This document shows positions 13,001-25,790 of a stretch of 64,000 nucleotides of DNA, one piece after another. The DNA comes from Glossina fuscipes (taxonomy: Eukaryota; Arthropoda; Insecta; Diptera; Glossinidae). Each line of letters opens with the position of its first letter. Position 1 is the first letter of the stretch. The notes under the pieces are model-generated. The model was not told where the DNA came from, did no database searches, and was given only the letters and a program-made list of their open reading frames with translations. A program made the position numbers and the translations under genes. The stretch covers positions 15,727,556 to 15,791,555 of the forward strand of contig NW_023998416.1 in assembly GCF_014805625.2 (NCBI RefSeq). The letters are read 5' to 3'.

Positions 13001-13789
13001 CGAGAGAGCACATACACATCTTTTATTAAACAAAAAAGAAAAATCATGCTCACTTTGGCATCAACACAGAGAAATAGATAGACAGAGAAGAGAGAACTGC
13101 TATTACAACCAGAACTACAAGAGAGCAACATTGAAATTATCAAGCATTAAGAAAACAACAAAACTCGATAACAACAAAAATCATACATTTTCCGTCATTG
13201 GCTTGATTAGCTTGTATTTAGAGTTGCCATCACTTCACATTCAATAGTTCTTGTTCTCTATTTTTTTTTTATTAATTATAAGAAAGTGTTTTTACACCTT
13301 TTTGCTTTTTTTATGTTGTAATTTTAATTAAGTAATTTATTGTTCGCTGTCAAGAAGAACATATAAATTCACTCTTTTATCTCAATTGACTTTGTATAGA
13401 ATTTTTTTACGATTCTCGTTCTTTCCTCTTCTTCAATTTAAAGAAAACAATTAATGTTTCATGTTAAGGTTTTCAAATACTTTACATACACACACATGTA
13501 CACAAAATGTTATAGAAAATTTTTTTACAAGTATTTTTTTTAAGAATTAAAAAAAGTTCGAGAAATTATTTCCTAAGGATTTCTGAATTATTTTTGATTT
13601 GTATACTTCACAATATATTTTTAAAATTAATATACTTCTATTCACCTTTTTTCACAATGAAAATTTTTCCACACTTTTAAATATTTTAAAATACCGTAAA
13701 ATTTTTTATGTACACTATTAATTTTATTTTCCGGAGTGTTTATTTTTCCAATTTAATACAAAAGAATGGCGTTTTATTAATTACACAAA

Positions 13790-13860
13790 CATTTAACGCC
13801 GACTAAAATTCCAACGACCAACGGCGTATAAAATACGCGCGACGACCACGAAGAACGACA
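13790..13860 (+). promoter_or_regulatory. Isolated CpG-rich patch with TATA box
   Basis: In strongly A+T-rich surroundings, this patch has several CG dinucleotides and a GCGTATAAAATACGC element (TATAAAA at 13827-13833) followed by CGCGACGACC. It resembles a core promoter, but no open frame of any quality follows on either strand. Weak inference. Confidence 0.22.
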
Positions 13861-16034
13861 ACAGAATGATGTATAAAATGGTAAAAGATTTTCTTTAAAC
13901 ATCTGAATTACTCTAATATATTAAGAACCCCAGAAGTAGCAGCAGCAACAACAAAAACAAATCATATAAAAACACCAGAAGTAACACAAATAAAGGAGGT
14001 GGAGAAGCTACAAAGCCAAGCAGATTGTGTATGTATTGCACATATTGTTAGCAAATAGTTAAAATTCTCTGCTCTCTCAAAATAACGAAATTCTCTCATT
14101 ACCAGAATTTAGCAGAGAGATATATGTAAAACGAGATTATTATTTTAAACTCTCTAAACTTTAAGTATGTACTTTTTTGAAGCCGAAAGTACATTTTATC
14201 GTAATTTTATATTCATTTAATTATTTATATTCTCTTCAGGAGATTTGTACTTCTTCCAAGCGGCAAATAGCTCGGATATTTGTAATAATTGTGCAAATAA
14301 TAGCTTGATAAGATTTGTTTATTAATTTTTCATTTCGCTACTCTGGCAAAGATTTTTTCCAAAATATTGAACGCAGATACGTACAGACTTAGCTTAGATG
14401 TCCCAATTCACCGATCGCTGTTGAAGCGACGATAGTACACCGTTGTTGGTCTGTTGTTATATTGTGGAATCTGGGCGGTTTAAATAAACTAATTAATTAA
14501 AAAATATCTTAGAGAAAATGGACATCGAGAGGAAGATTTAGGATCGAAGCTACATTATTAATTAAATTATTAGGAAGAAGTGCAGATTGTTGTCTTACTG
14601 CTGCTGGGTTACGAATCATCATTGGAACATTTAAAGCCGAACGTTGCAAAGTATTGTGAGATCTTAAAACGATTTGTTATTGAAATTCAAATTAGCAGGA
14701 ATCCATTCATAGGATGCCACTGTGGCAAACAAAGAGTCGTTCAAATCTTCCATTTAATAAAATGGAAACAAAATGGTCATGGGGACAAATCTCAAATTCG
14801 GTAGAGTTTTCAATGAAGCACATCTTTCATCCTCAACCGTCTTTTCTACGATTACAATGCCGCAAGGCATTTAATAGCAGCACGAAATATCGGATTGAAG
14901 CTATTCAAACTTGTTCACGAAAATATATTAATTGCTGAACCTACCATTTGGCACCGACGAATAAGTCAAGGGAAGTAAAAAATTAATTTTTCAAAGCTGG
15001 ATATACGTCAAAACTATATAAATTGAGAGGCCGGATCTAGTAAAAAGAGGAGAAGTTTTTATATATAACCTTGATGCCCCATTGCTTTTTTGCTTGACTT
15101 TTGGATTCTACATATTTATTTACATGTGACAAGTTTTTAAGGTTCATGGTTAAACAGGGACTTCTTCGATTAATTATTGTAACAAATATAACCTGAAACA
15201 CCTGCATAATTGTTGCTTATAAAGTAAATGTAAATGTATTGTTAAGAATTAGGAAAACAAATTTTATGAATCTTTAATATGAACAAATTTTTTGAAATTC
15301 TTGATGCAATAAAGTTCATTAAGAATAGTCCATTAGGATTGCATTTAAAAAAGTATTGACGGATAGAGAAGTAGAAAAAGAGAGAGTCTGCAAGACGGAA
15401 AGAGTCCGAAAGATGCTTAAGTGTAGGAAGAGAGTTTTATAATAAAACTAGAGAGAACTTTCGATTCCAGTTAAAGCAAAAAATATGATGGTAAGAATCA
15501 ACATTATTTTTTTTTTACAACCAAACGTATATAAACCATCGCATAAAAGAAACTAACTAACCATATATCTACATTAGGATGGTACAGGCGAAAACAATGG
15601 AAACTTTTAGAAAATGTATATTTAATTTCGGTTGCTTAATACATAAGCGTACAATATTTTTGCACTTCCCCCTCCTAGCCATCATTAGAGGAATCATGTC
15701 TAAGATATTTCTTTTGTTAACGTTAAGAAATTTGAAAATATATACATTATGGCTATGATAAGCGACTGCCGATTGATGAAAAATCCTGAAGCCCTCCTAT
15801 ATACGGTATACTGTTTGTGTGTATATACACTTTCACAAAGCACACAAGAACAAAGGAACGAAAAATTTTACCTGTTTATACCACATAGTTGGCCGTTTTG
15901 CAGTCGTTAGCAAAGTTGGCTGCCATGGTTGTTGACTGTTCGTTGATGTTAGCGTAGAGTATTAAGAGTTAAAAAATGACAACAACAACAGCAACAATAA
16001 AGGGACCAAAAGTTATCGTTCTGTATCTCGTTAT

Positions 16035-16049
16035 GTATATGTATGTATG

Positions 16050-16088
<39 letters not shown>
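16035..16088. repeat. TATG then AT microsatellite
   Basis: GTAT units pass into about 18 AT units. Confidence 0.9.
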
Positions 16089-16093
<5 letters not shown>

Positions 16094-18571
16094 TTGTATT
16101 ATATACAATACATATAATCAAATAAAATAAAAATAAAAATTTATATAAAAACCCATACCGTAGGCAAGCATTGAACCATGATTAAGACCCTTCAAAATAA
16201 CAGCGAACGTGCTGTGTTGCCCTCCCTTCCCATATCCGCTCTCACTAGAATTATTTTGTGTAAATTTTTTTTCTTTTTCACTCAACATAAACGTATGCCA
16301 GTATTTACCATGACAAATCATCAATTGTGCATCGCACGCATACATGCTAACAACGTAATACAGACGTATATTTTGCAGGATACTTTGCTACAGGGGTCCT
16401 TTTTGCAGACATTTTACAAATTATACCAGAGAGAGAAAAATAACGAAAGTAAGAACATTTGATAAAGAGAGAGAGAGAGGGGAGAAGTTGGCATGACACA
16501 TGAAAAGAGAGAGACAAAGACAACAATGAAAATACAACAGATTTTGTATTTTCAATATATAGCTTAGCGGAGCGACAAAGGATTCATGAAACAATTCTGT
16601 TGCAGTTAGTATTAATGTTTAGCAGACATCGTGCTGTGTAAACGGAGAATTGTACATCTAAGAAAGCATTATATATATATATTGTAGGTTGTTGAACCGA
16701 TGATTGCTAGGTTAGATGGTGGGGATAATACTTTGATATATATATATATATATATATGCTCTCTTTATTGTGTAAGAATGTATCAGTGGAAGTTTTCCTT
16801 ATGGGGCGCTTGCCGTCTTAAGCAGGAGTTGTGTTGAACTAAATGGGGGGAAAATATGCTAGCATTCAACATAAAATAATTGTGATTCATAAATATTGCA
16901 CAGCGTTAATTTTAAATATTTTAGGATAAAACAGAGATTCTCAAACTTTTACATTAAAACTATTTTTCTTCGTCATTGCATTATTATATATTCCCCAAGA
17001 TATCGCAAAGTATTCAAATTCGAAATTTTGTAGAATGAAAACACATGAATTCCTTTGAATCTTCTTTTGGCCCCCGGGAACCAGTTGGTGAGATACCTCG
17101 TCCCGTCAAAGTATACCGCTGAAATGAATGAATGAAAACAAAGAAGCTAAGGAAACTCTTCTTAAAATATATTTATAAAAAAAAAAAAAAAATGTCGGAA
17201 GTGGTGGCTCGCAAAAGTACTCTTTTCCGTTGTCTACCTAAGCAGTGCATGAAAAAATTTACTTTTCTATTAATTTCTTCCCCCTATCTTGTTCAAAACA
17301 ATTAGTCAGCAAGCAAGCCTGTCAGCCAGCCATAGTCTGTCCGTTAGCGGCAATGGCACCATATAACAAACGGCTAACAAATACTTGTAAATACACAAAA
17401 TGTCGAGTTTTATTAATAACATATCGCATTGTGTTGGTCTCGAAACACTCGAACGTATTATTATTAATTGCGGATATGCATATGTGCATGTGCACGCACA
17501 TGTGTTAAGAACGCAGTCAGTCAAAATTATGAGCAGACATATAAAGTAAAATGCAACGCTGTTGGCAGGCGAAGCAGGCAAACCGGCTTTGTAAGCGCAC
17601 GCTTACATATATCTTTGCCTGTTACAATACGAACATATATATATTTATATACATAGGCATAACGGCAACGACGATTACACATGTCACAATGTGATCTTAA
17701 ACAAAGTAATAAAAAAAAATAAATAAAAATATCAGACAGGAAAGAAATTATGCATTGCTTGCGCCGAATCCTATGATGCATACAATTATCTTCCTTTTTA
17801 TTGCATTTTAATAAACACATTTCGATCCTAATAAAAATATATATAACATAATACTGTTATATACAATTTCGCGTAAGCTTAAGCGCACAATTACAAAACA
17901 TATATATATATATATACATATATATAGGAACAGTCTTTGCAATAACCGAGTATACGCCATTCAGCTTTCACCCGCATTTCATGCGATATTTCTTAAGAAG
18001 TATTAATATTAATTTTGTGCAAATAAGAGTAGATGAGCACATAATAAAGATTATTTTATAAAACCGCCATAAGAGATAAGTTCTTTTGAACTTTTATTGA
18101 TTGTAAACAAATGGGAAACTTAATACCGTGTGTATCACTATAAACAAGGGCGTAAAATCACAATATCATCAGACGGATATATATAAATCGATTCAAGCTT
18201 ATTTTAATTACGTTCCCTCGACAGCATCTCTGTTGTCTTTTAGTTTATTATTATCTTTAGCTATTGAAAACTTTTCAAAAATGTTTACAATAACTTTGCT
18301 TTAAGATAAATTTCAAATGCTCATCATATCAAGTAAATATTTAAACAAGGCGCAAGTTTCTTGCTGCCTAGAGCCACTTCTTTGTCCATTCGTCCTTCCC
18401 AGTTTTCATATCTGACGTAGGTCATAAGCAAGTAAAGTATAATAAGAACAATTTCGTCGTTTTTGTTTTTTCGCTTATTTCGGCAAAAATTCAAATTTAA
18501 GCAAAAACAAGTGAAAAAGGTATATCCTTCACTACTACATTTACTACACTTAATACAGTTATATAATATAA

Positions 18572-18790
18572 GGGCTTTTTAAAATAAGGCTTTATGTGGT
18601 GAATAATCGAAAAACTGGTCCGATCCTTTGTCCTTGGTTGAAAACTTTAACAATAGATTTCAAAAATTGTGATCTGTAGGTTGAGCACAAGGAAACAAGG
18701 CAGACAGACAGTAGAGCAGATGGACAGATCGGCTTAGATTGATGCAAGAAGATACAAGATTCAGAGTCGATTGATATAATAAAAAATGGC
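18572..18790 (+). repeat. Dispersed repeat family, partial copy 1
   Basis: This copy has the features shared with the copies at 33.6, 57.8 and 60.9 kb: TTTTAAAATAAGG, a CGAAAAACTGGTCCGATC box, GTAGGTTGAGCACAAGGAAAC and then AGGCAGACAGACAG followed by ATGGACAGATCGGCTTAGAT. The 5' start (AACAAGTAAAAACACTATAG) is missing. It is non-coding; the type of element is unknown. Confidence 0.6.
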
Positions 18791-20119
18791 TCCATCTTAG
18801 ATCCCTTTGCATATTGCATATATTCGCACAAAATTAATGCACTCTTGTGAATACATAATAAGTTCTGGTATTTTAAAATTGCCTACAATAGTCATACAGA
18901 GTGTTGGAAAGATAAATACCTTTTAGTGATTAATATTAAATGGGAAGTGTTGTGTTAATTCTAAAGCGTTGCCAACGCAACATCGAAATTTGTATACCAA
19001 ATTATAACAAATTATAAAAATGAAAACAGCTGTTTAATAAATGATATCCAACAAAAGAAATTAACCTCATACACCGAATATGCAACATGCTTTGTTATGC
19101 TCATTTATGGTTACTTATATATGCATACTTATGTATAAGGGTGTGGACGTCGGCAGCACTAGTAGCTGTCGTAGTCGCAACATAAGCAATAAACCACATA
19201 CGGCGGATAAACAATCAGTCTGCCTTTCTGTCTCTGTGCATATAATGCGAAATATAATACAATTAACTTAATATTAAACAAAATGACGGGGCACACAATG
19301 TGTACATCAGAAATGATATATTTCTGCTATCTTATGATTTTATTTACTTTATTTATTTTTTTGTTGTTTTCTGCTAAATGAATTTCAAGGAATAAAAATA
19401 AACAAAATGTTAAACGGAGACATGAATAATGGCAATGAAGAGCAATAGATATACAGTGGAAACAATCGAATTTACGAAAAACATTATGATTATACATTAA
19501 GTATTGACTGAACACAGTTGCATGCTAAGAGATGTTAGGACGAGAACAGAAATTAATTTTAAAGTTTAGCTTTTAATCCGCTCATAAGTTAAAAATTTTC
19601 TTAGGGAAAGAACTCGCAGTTTTCTGTTTAGACATCTACCTTTAGGAATGTGTCAAAAAGCCCAGATCCAATATATTGTTTTCAGCCTATGCTGAAGTGT
19701 TTCTTCTTACTGCACTTTCTGCTTTCACAAGTCGAAAACGAAGAAAATGCAAATGAGAAGAAGAAAGTACACTGTAGAATTGAAGAGCGAATAGCGAAAA
19801 AAGGCTCACGTGCTTGCAAGTTATTGTCCGCGAAGTGTCTACGCTTTTCCCACAGCACGATGGCGATGAAAAGCTAATGCAAAACATAGTTTTCAGTAAT
19901 TTCTTGAAACTTAAGCTTACTTTATATACGACTAACGTCCTATATCCCGTTGAAGCTTGTTTTATTTGAGAGACGAGCTCAAGTTAGAATCATTCCAGGC
20001 TTACTAGTGGCTTTTTTTTAACACCGTGTGGAGGAAAGTTGAACTAAAAAATGAAAACTTGCCTCGTTTTGGGCATTTTTGGTATTTTTGATTATTTTCT
20101 TTGGTACGGAAGGAAGAGT

Positions 20120-20156
20120 AATAAAATAATAAAACTTCAGGACTTTATTAAGCATG
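20120..20156 (-). mobile_element. Possible mariner 3' end fragment
   Basis: Bases around 20136-20152 (AACTTCAGGACTTTATT) match exactly the sequence just inside the low-coordinate end of the mariner at 21184-22372. The next bases are similar (AAGCATG against TAACATGC). No transposase sequence follows. The likely explanation is a deleted copy of the same mariner family about 1 kb away, but the match is short. Confidence 0.4.
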
Positions 20157-20431
20157 TAATTGTGCATTAACGAAGAAGAATTATTTTTGAAAAATATAAG
20201 AAAATGGTAAAGCCGCAAGCATTATCGCGAGACAACTTTAATTTGTGGGGCTTGTGATGCAAAAAAAAAAAAAAAATCATTTAATCTCGAGTAAAGCTAG
20301 AAGAAATACATTGGCGGGTTTTAGAAGCTGTGATCTTTGTTAATTGCGAATGCCGAAAATCTTCCAATTATCGCTCTCTGGAATTTTACTTTAAAGACAT
20401 TGTCAATAATTCGAACGACAAAAGCGATCGC

Positions 20432-20576
20432 AAAAGAACAAAACAAGTAAGTACCACTTTTCTAATGTACGTGCCTGCTGTATGTATCAAAATATGTTTT
20501 CCCCCCATTCCAATCCATGTGGGCATACACATACACACACAAACGTCATCCTACAAAAGACAGCATGTGTATATTA
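20432..20576 (+). repeat. Duplicated segment A with GTAAGT motif
   Basis: From AAAAGAACAAAACAAGTAAGT through CGTGCCTG, CTGTATGTATCAAAATA and CCCCCC to AAACGTCATCCTACAAAA and ACAGCATGTG, this segment parallels segment B at 23350-23525 block by block. GTAAGT at 20447-20452 could be a 5' splice site, although the base before it is A. Upstream similarity fades quickly. It may be a duplicated exon end or simply an unrecognised repeat. Confidence 0.6.
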
Positions 20577-21183
20577 TTGACATTGTCCATACTTCAAATG
20601 ACGAAATAAAAAATAGTGAGAATTCTTTCGTAAGCCATTGGGAAAAATTATGTTTCGAGAAAAACACATTTCAAGTTTTAAAATGCTTTTTATTGCAATA
20701 AATATGTCATAATGTTTTTACCATTTATCTGCAATTTCTCGACCTTACTTATAAAACTGTCCTTCTCTTTCTTGGCAAATTTTATGTGAGAAAGTGTCGC
20801 TTTTTCTCTTACTGAGAAAAAAGCAAATAAAAAAACTATTATTTTATAATCGAATTGATCGAATTGATAATCAACACACAAAACTTCATTCCAACTATTT
20901 AATTGTTTGTCTGCCAGAAGCTAAAAGCTGAAAGCTACTGTATCGCTCTCACACGCTTATCTACTCTCAACAGTAGTTTTGATAAAGCTACTCTAACATT
21001 CTGTTGTTTGAAAATGTTTTCAAACGAAATATAAGCACTTTCTGTCAATGTACTCTAGAGAAGTTAAAAATCGGCCGCTAGTATATTAGGCTGCAAATTC
21101 CCGTCGGAATATCAAGAAACAAACTACGTTAAAGTGTTGAACTTTTTTCCACCCATTTCAAACGGGCTAAAACAATATATATA

Positions 21184-22372
21184 CATTAGTTTGGGGAAAA
21201 AGAAATCCATTATTTTTATATGAACTTCAGGACTTTATTTAACATGCTTCGGATTGTCCGATTTGGGTCAAATATGCACCGTTTTGTTGTACGATTTGTT
21301 GCCATTTTAAAGGTAACTTCAAAATGCCTCTCTCATAGAAGTCCTGGTCTCTATTTGCAAAAAACTCTAGTAGTCGATTTTCACAATCCTCCCTAGATTC
21401 CAAATTTTTATCATTAAAGAAATTTTGCAATGCAAGAAAAAGATGATAATCGCTTGGTGCCAAGTCCGGACTGTATGGTGGATGCATTAAAACTTCCCAA
21501 CCAAGCTCCCGAAGTTTCTGGCGAGTCACTGTAGATGTGTGTGGCCTAGCGTTGTCCTGGTGGAACACGACACCTCTCCTGTTGGCCAATTCTGGCCGTT
21601 GCTGGTCAATCGCTATCTTCAAACGGTCCAGTTGTTGACAGTAGAGATCAGAATTTAGCGTTTGGCCATATGGAAGCAACTCATAATAAATAATTCCCTT
21701 CCAGTCAGTCCCACCAAATGCATAGCAAAACCTTCCTGGCCGTTAGTCCCGGTTTGACCACCGTTTGAGGTGCTTCACCGCTCTTTGACCACGATCGTTT
21801 TCGCACAGGGTTATCGTATGTGATCCATTTCTCATCTCCACTCACCATCCGTTTAAGAAATGGGTCTCTCTCATTCCGTTTGGCCAAGGCTTCGCAGATA
21901 GAAATTCGATCCATCATGTTTTTTTCTGTTAATTGGTGTGGCACCCAAACATCGAGCTTCTTTTTGAATCCAGCTTTGTGTAAATAGTTTAAAACTGTTT
22001 TATGGTCGATTTTTAGCTCCTGGGCGATATTACGACTGCTAACACATGCCGGTCAACTTCGATCATTTCTTCGATTTTATCGACATTTTCGACGACCGGC
22101 CTACCTGTGCGAGGTGCATCTTTAACATCAAAAATTCCTGAACGGAATCTCCGAAACCAAAATTGCACATAATTGGCTGTTACAGTATCGGAACCAAAAA
22201 AAACACCATTCACAATTTTAGCCGCTTGGCTTGCATTTTCGCCTTTGTCAAAGAAAAACTGTAAAATGTGTGTAAGCCGTCTTACGATTCTTCATGTTCA
22301 TAAGAATGACATTATCGTTTGCCTATACTGGAACAAAGATTTCTTTCATTCAAGAAACTTCTTCTTCGCTTG
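21184..22372 (-). mobile_element. Nearly full-length mariner transposon, frameshifted
   Basis: This is a Tc1/mariner-class cut-and-paste DNA transposon. The transposase reads on the minus strand from about 22301 to 21239. It carries an N-terminal helix-turn-helix region (DKGENASQAAKIV, FWFRRFRSG), the first catalytic Asp in MVSGDEKWITYDN, the second in HQDNARPHT and the third in YSPDLAPSDYH. The last two are separated by 34 residues, giving the mariner D34D signature. The left end (from about 21184, TTAGTTTGGGGAAAAAGAAA) and a weaker copy near 22340-22372 look like terminal inverted repeats. The reading frame is broken in at least three places: one base missing near the start, one base gained near 22045, and a GACT duplication near 21698. 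Motifs resemble the rosa/mellifera-type subfamilies. Little other decay is seen, so loss of function looks recent. Confidence 0.93.
21239..22301 (-). pseudogene. Mariner transposase pseudogene
   Basis: Three overlapping frames together give a transposase of roughly the usual 345 residues. The C-terminal block (about 21239-21690) is open from ELLPYGQT through the HQDN and SDYH motifs to NGAYLTQ. The middle block (about 21705-22045) runs from the NIAQELKIDHKTV region through the first catalytic Asp to the LLCIWWD motif. The N-terminal block holds the DNA-binding region. All three catalytic Asp residues are intact, but the frameshifts mean this copy cannot make a full enzyme. The wider element is described separately. 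Confidence 0.92.
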
Positions 22373-23309
22373 GCATTCTCTTTTCAGAAAGCTTAACGCA
22401 AATACACATTAATGCAATCAGAGCTAAATTGTCTACAGTATTACTACTGAATGCTTCTTCATCTTGAAGGAGGCTAAATTAATTAATCAAATGAAATTAT
22501 CCACAATTCTTGATGAAATTGCAGCTAAGCAGCTACTTTTTTGTTTTTTTTCTTTTTTGACATATTCCCTCCTACAATTTCTGGCTGTTTTGTTTCAATT
22601 CAAAACCAGCGGATGTAGAAAAAACTGTGAACCACATTAAAAAAAAAAAGAAGAGACACTGATAACGCACATAATTCATTGAAAAATAAGAAAAAATCAA
22701 ATATATATACTTCCTTTGGGTGTGCACTTCTAAGTATATTAACTAAGGGAGAGAGAATATATGAATTATTTACGAGTTCCAAGAGAATTAAAAGTGGCGC
22801 TCATCGTCTGTACAATGGCGGTTTCTAAGGAAACAAAAAATAAACAAACCGAAAATCGAATATAAATAACAAAAACAAAAAAAAAAAAAAAACAAAAAAA
22901 AAATTAAAAAAGATAACAAAAACAATTATTAAACAGAAAACGTACACAAACGTTATCAAAATTAACAAGATTCACACACGCGCGTCCATACATAAACGAA
23001 ATTCTACTAAAAACAAATTAAACACGTTAAGTAAACAAAATTAAATCATACAAAGTTTCTTCCGCATAAGAAATTCTCCTTCTATTTAAGAAAAAAAAAT
23101 TTCAATAAATACAGAGCAACAACAACGATTAGCATTATGATATGTGTACGTACGTACGGTTTAATTGAACGAGATATGCTTGTTCGGTCGCATGATTGTT
23201 TAGAAGTTTATTTGACGCGCTATTTGCTTACACACGTCTATTCTAAACAAGTTGGTTGAACTCTTATACTACGACGCAGAACGGCAAAATCAGCTACACC
23301 AAAGAAAAA

Positions 23310-23333
23310 CGTCGTCGTCGTCGTCGTCGTCGT
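23310..23333 (+). repeat. CGT trinucleotide repeat
   Basis: Eight CGT units just upstream of duplicated segment B; absent from segment A. Confidence 0.9.
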
Positions 23334-23349
23334 TTGAATCGAGAGCGCT

Positions 23350-23525
23350 AAAGAACAAAACAAGTAAGTACCTCTTTTCTAGTGTGCGTGCCTGCCTGCC
23401 TGCCTGCCTGCTGTATGTATCAAAATACCTATTTCCCCCCGCCAATATGCATACGAGTACTCACACACACACACAAACACACACAGATACACAAACGTCA
23501 TTCTACAAAAAACAGCATATATTAA
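23350..23525 (+). repeat. Duplicated segment B with GTAAGT motif
   Basis: This is the partner of segment A, about 2.9 kb downstream and in the same orientation. It shares AAGAACAAAACAAGTAAGTA with GTAAGT at 23364-23369, CTGTATGTATCAAAATA, a C-run, ACACACACAAAC and AAACGTCATTCTACAAAA. A CTGC/CTGC expansion (23391-23412) and longer CA runs account for its greater length. The CGT run just upstream is absent from segment A. The 21-22 kb mariner lies between the two copies. Confidence 0.6.
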
Positions 23526-24794
23526 GAGTACGCTGAAACAACAATTAAAACAAATACGAATGCAAGTAAAGCGTAAAAAACAATAACTGGATATATACAA
23601 GTGTATCTATGCATGTATATATATATATATATGCATATATATGTGCATAGGTATATGTATATATATATATATATATGTATAGGTTTGGATGAAAGAATGA
23701 CTAAAGTTTAGTTCCCACAAAATAAGGAGAAGAAGAAGAAGAAGACAAGAAAACATCATCGTGCCAAGCCACTATCAAAGTCGTTGGAGTAGTGTGTAGT
23801 GGTGTATAGCACTGAATGTATATACTTCGTTATTGTTCTTGTTATTGTTAAAAAAAAAAGAAAAAAACAAAAAAAAAAAGAAAAGAAGAGAAAAAAAAAA
23901 ACGATGACGACAATAAGAATATTTACTCTCACACTTATTTGCCAAATTGTGTGTGTGCTAAGAGGATCAACATACAGTGCAGAAAAGAGCAATAAGTGCC
24001 GGGGTGCTGTTGGTCTCTTTTAGTGTCGCTTTTGCCGATGGTAATAAGAACGGGATGAGTAAGTAAGTAACCATGTAGGAATTTTCTATATTGAAAGACT
24101 ATACAATCAACGAAAATAAATAAAGCCAACGTTTTACTTAAACTCTTTATTGCGGCAGCAATGCTAGAAACAACATTTCTTTTTTTTATTATTATTATTA
24201 TTATTTTATTTTTATTTTTTTTTTTAACTAAACATAAACATAAATCTTACTGTTGCGTTTATTGTTGTCTATGACCACATCGCGCATGCATGCACATGGA
24301 AATATAGCCACACGCACACACGTGCACGTGCAATATTCGCACACTACTTTATATGAGTAAAATAGAGTTCAACATTATACGCTTATTGCATATACATGCA
24401 AACATCTGAGAGCAAGCTTTGCTATCTTTATCTTGGGCATTTGAATATTTAATAAAATAAAATAATGAAGAAAAACTTTTGACTCATGAAATTCTCCAAT
24501 AGAAATATATATAGTATTACGTCTCTGCTGCCTGGTCTGAATCATACAAAAGACGAAATGGTTAAATGGAAAAGTCAAAGACTATAGCAATATAATGATG
24601 ATAGGTCATGATTTTTTTAGTTTAGTTTTTCTTTTTTGAAAACAAAAACATTTACATGTGCTTGCTTATAGCCCCCGTACTCGTGGTGTACATTCTACAT
24701 AGAGAACAAAGGAAAGGAAATTGTATTCACCGCAAAAGTGAATTTGGATATAATCCACCTAATCTAGCGGCGGATGACTTGACTTGTAAACTAT

Positions 24795-24821
24795 AAAAAA
24801 AAAAAAAAAAAAAAAAAAAAA
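24795..24821 (+). repeat. Poly(A) tract
   Basis: Run of about 27 A. It lies upstream of, not after, the reverse transcriptase relic at 25.1 kb, so it is not that element's tail. Confidence 0.9.
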
Positions 24822-25094
24822 TTCCATCTAAAACCTGAAAGAAAATTTAAAGGCCTTAAAGTTAAAAGAGAAGTCGATCGAATTAAAATCTTCTCATTCT
24901 GCCAAAGTTACTTGACGAGAAGAAAAGAAAAACGGGATAAAGCCTGCTATCCTGTGCAAAGATTTGAGATCTTAATCGTAGTTTTAATAAACGCACGGTG
25001 GACAGACCAACAAGTGTGGGGAAATCTATTCCGCGTTTAATGCTTTATATATGTCTTTGACCTCTTATGAATCTCTCTCTCTCTCATTGCTTTG

Positions 25095-25790
25095 CATATT
25101 TGGTCTGGAAATACAGGCAGTCTTGCGTAAAATTAAATCTAAATCCGTTGGAGATGATGAAATTTTCACTTTCCTTACTAAGCTTATGTTTCCGTATATT
25201 GCTCGACTGTTTATTGTTCATATTAATTCTGTCATGCCCCAATCAGAATTTCCATCAACTTGGAAGACTGCACATGTTGTCTCTATTTTCAAATTCAAAA
25301 TCATTCATACTTTGGAGGATTTGGGACCTATTTTGATTCTCCCGGCTATCTCTGAAATCGTTGTACATATTCTCAAAGGCTACAGTCTCTCCGCTTTTCT
25401 GAACCTCCTCAATACAGTTTTAGACGTGAGCACAGCATCACCAGCTTATTACTAAATTTAGCGAATGCCATCCATCAGACGCGATGTCAGTTGTGGCCTC
25501 TTGACGCCTCTAGTAGCTCTGCATTTATCGCAAGCTATTAAGTCTGTTAACCGTTTGAGACTTATTAAAAAGCTGGCTGGAGGTTGTTTGGATTTTCAAG
25601 ATCAGTTGCATAAGCATATTGATTCATATTTATCTGCGAGATCTCAGTTTGTGGACAGTAATCTTTTCGAGAATTCGCCTGGTACACTCCGGGGTGCATC
25701 AAGTTTCTCCGTTATACACCATAAAACAAGATGTATTGTACGACCATTGACTGTTCTGATATATTGAATGCCTTAGTTTATGGCTGGGAA
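25095..25790 (+). pseudogene. Jockey-like reverse transcriptase relic
   Basis: Plus-strand frames carry reverse transcriptase blocks of a non-LTR element in the right order: AVLRKIKSKSVGDDEI, PQSEFPSTWKTAHVVSIFK, the ILPAISEIV helix, FRREHSITSLLLNLANAIHQ (reached by a frameshift near 25415), LSQAIKSVNRLRLIKKL (the usual form is LSKAFDSVNHxxLIxKL, with the catalytic Asp lost), and SYLSARSQFV. The catalytic YADD block, endonuclease, poly(A) tail and target-site duplications were not found. The fragment is about 700 bp of an ORF2 that normally exceeds 2.5 kb, so it is a truncated, dead insertion. Confidence 0.85.

Larger units (their letters stand above)
10027..20119. other. Long gene-free stretch
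   Basis: About 10 kb without a recognisable gene. It contains the CpG patch at 13.8 kb, many TATG, AT and GA microsatellites (16.05, 16.74, 17.9 kb) and one dispersed-repeat copy at 18.6 kb. Small frames at 10574-10774, 11839-12213 and 14580-14938 were read and match nothing I know. Confidence 0.55.
22375..25090. other. Non-coding, contains duplicated segment B
   Basis: A-rich and purine-rich tracts (22.86-22.92, 23.85-23.9 kb), TA/TATG runs (23.62-23.68 kb) and TTA runs (24.19 kb). No gene beyond the segment described separately. Confidence 0.55.

Noticed and set aside
23756..23992. Long hydrophobic Phe-rich frame that looks like a membrane protein
   Set aside because: It is the translation of A/T-rich homopurine tracts; composition is almost only Phe, Leu and Ser, with no conserved motif.
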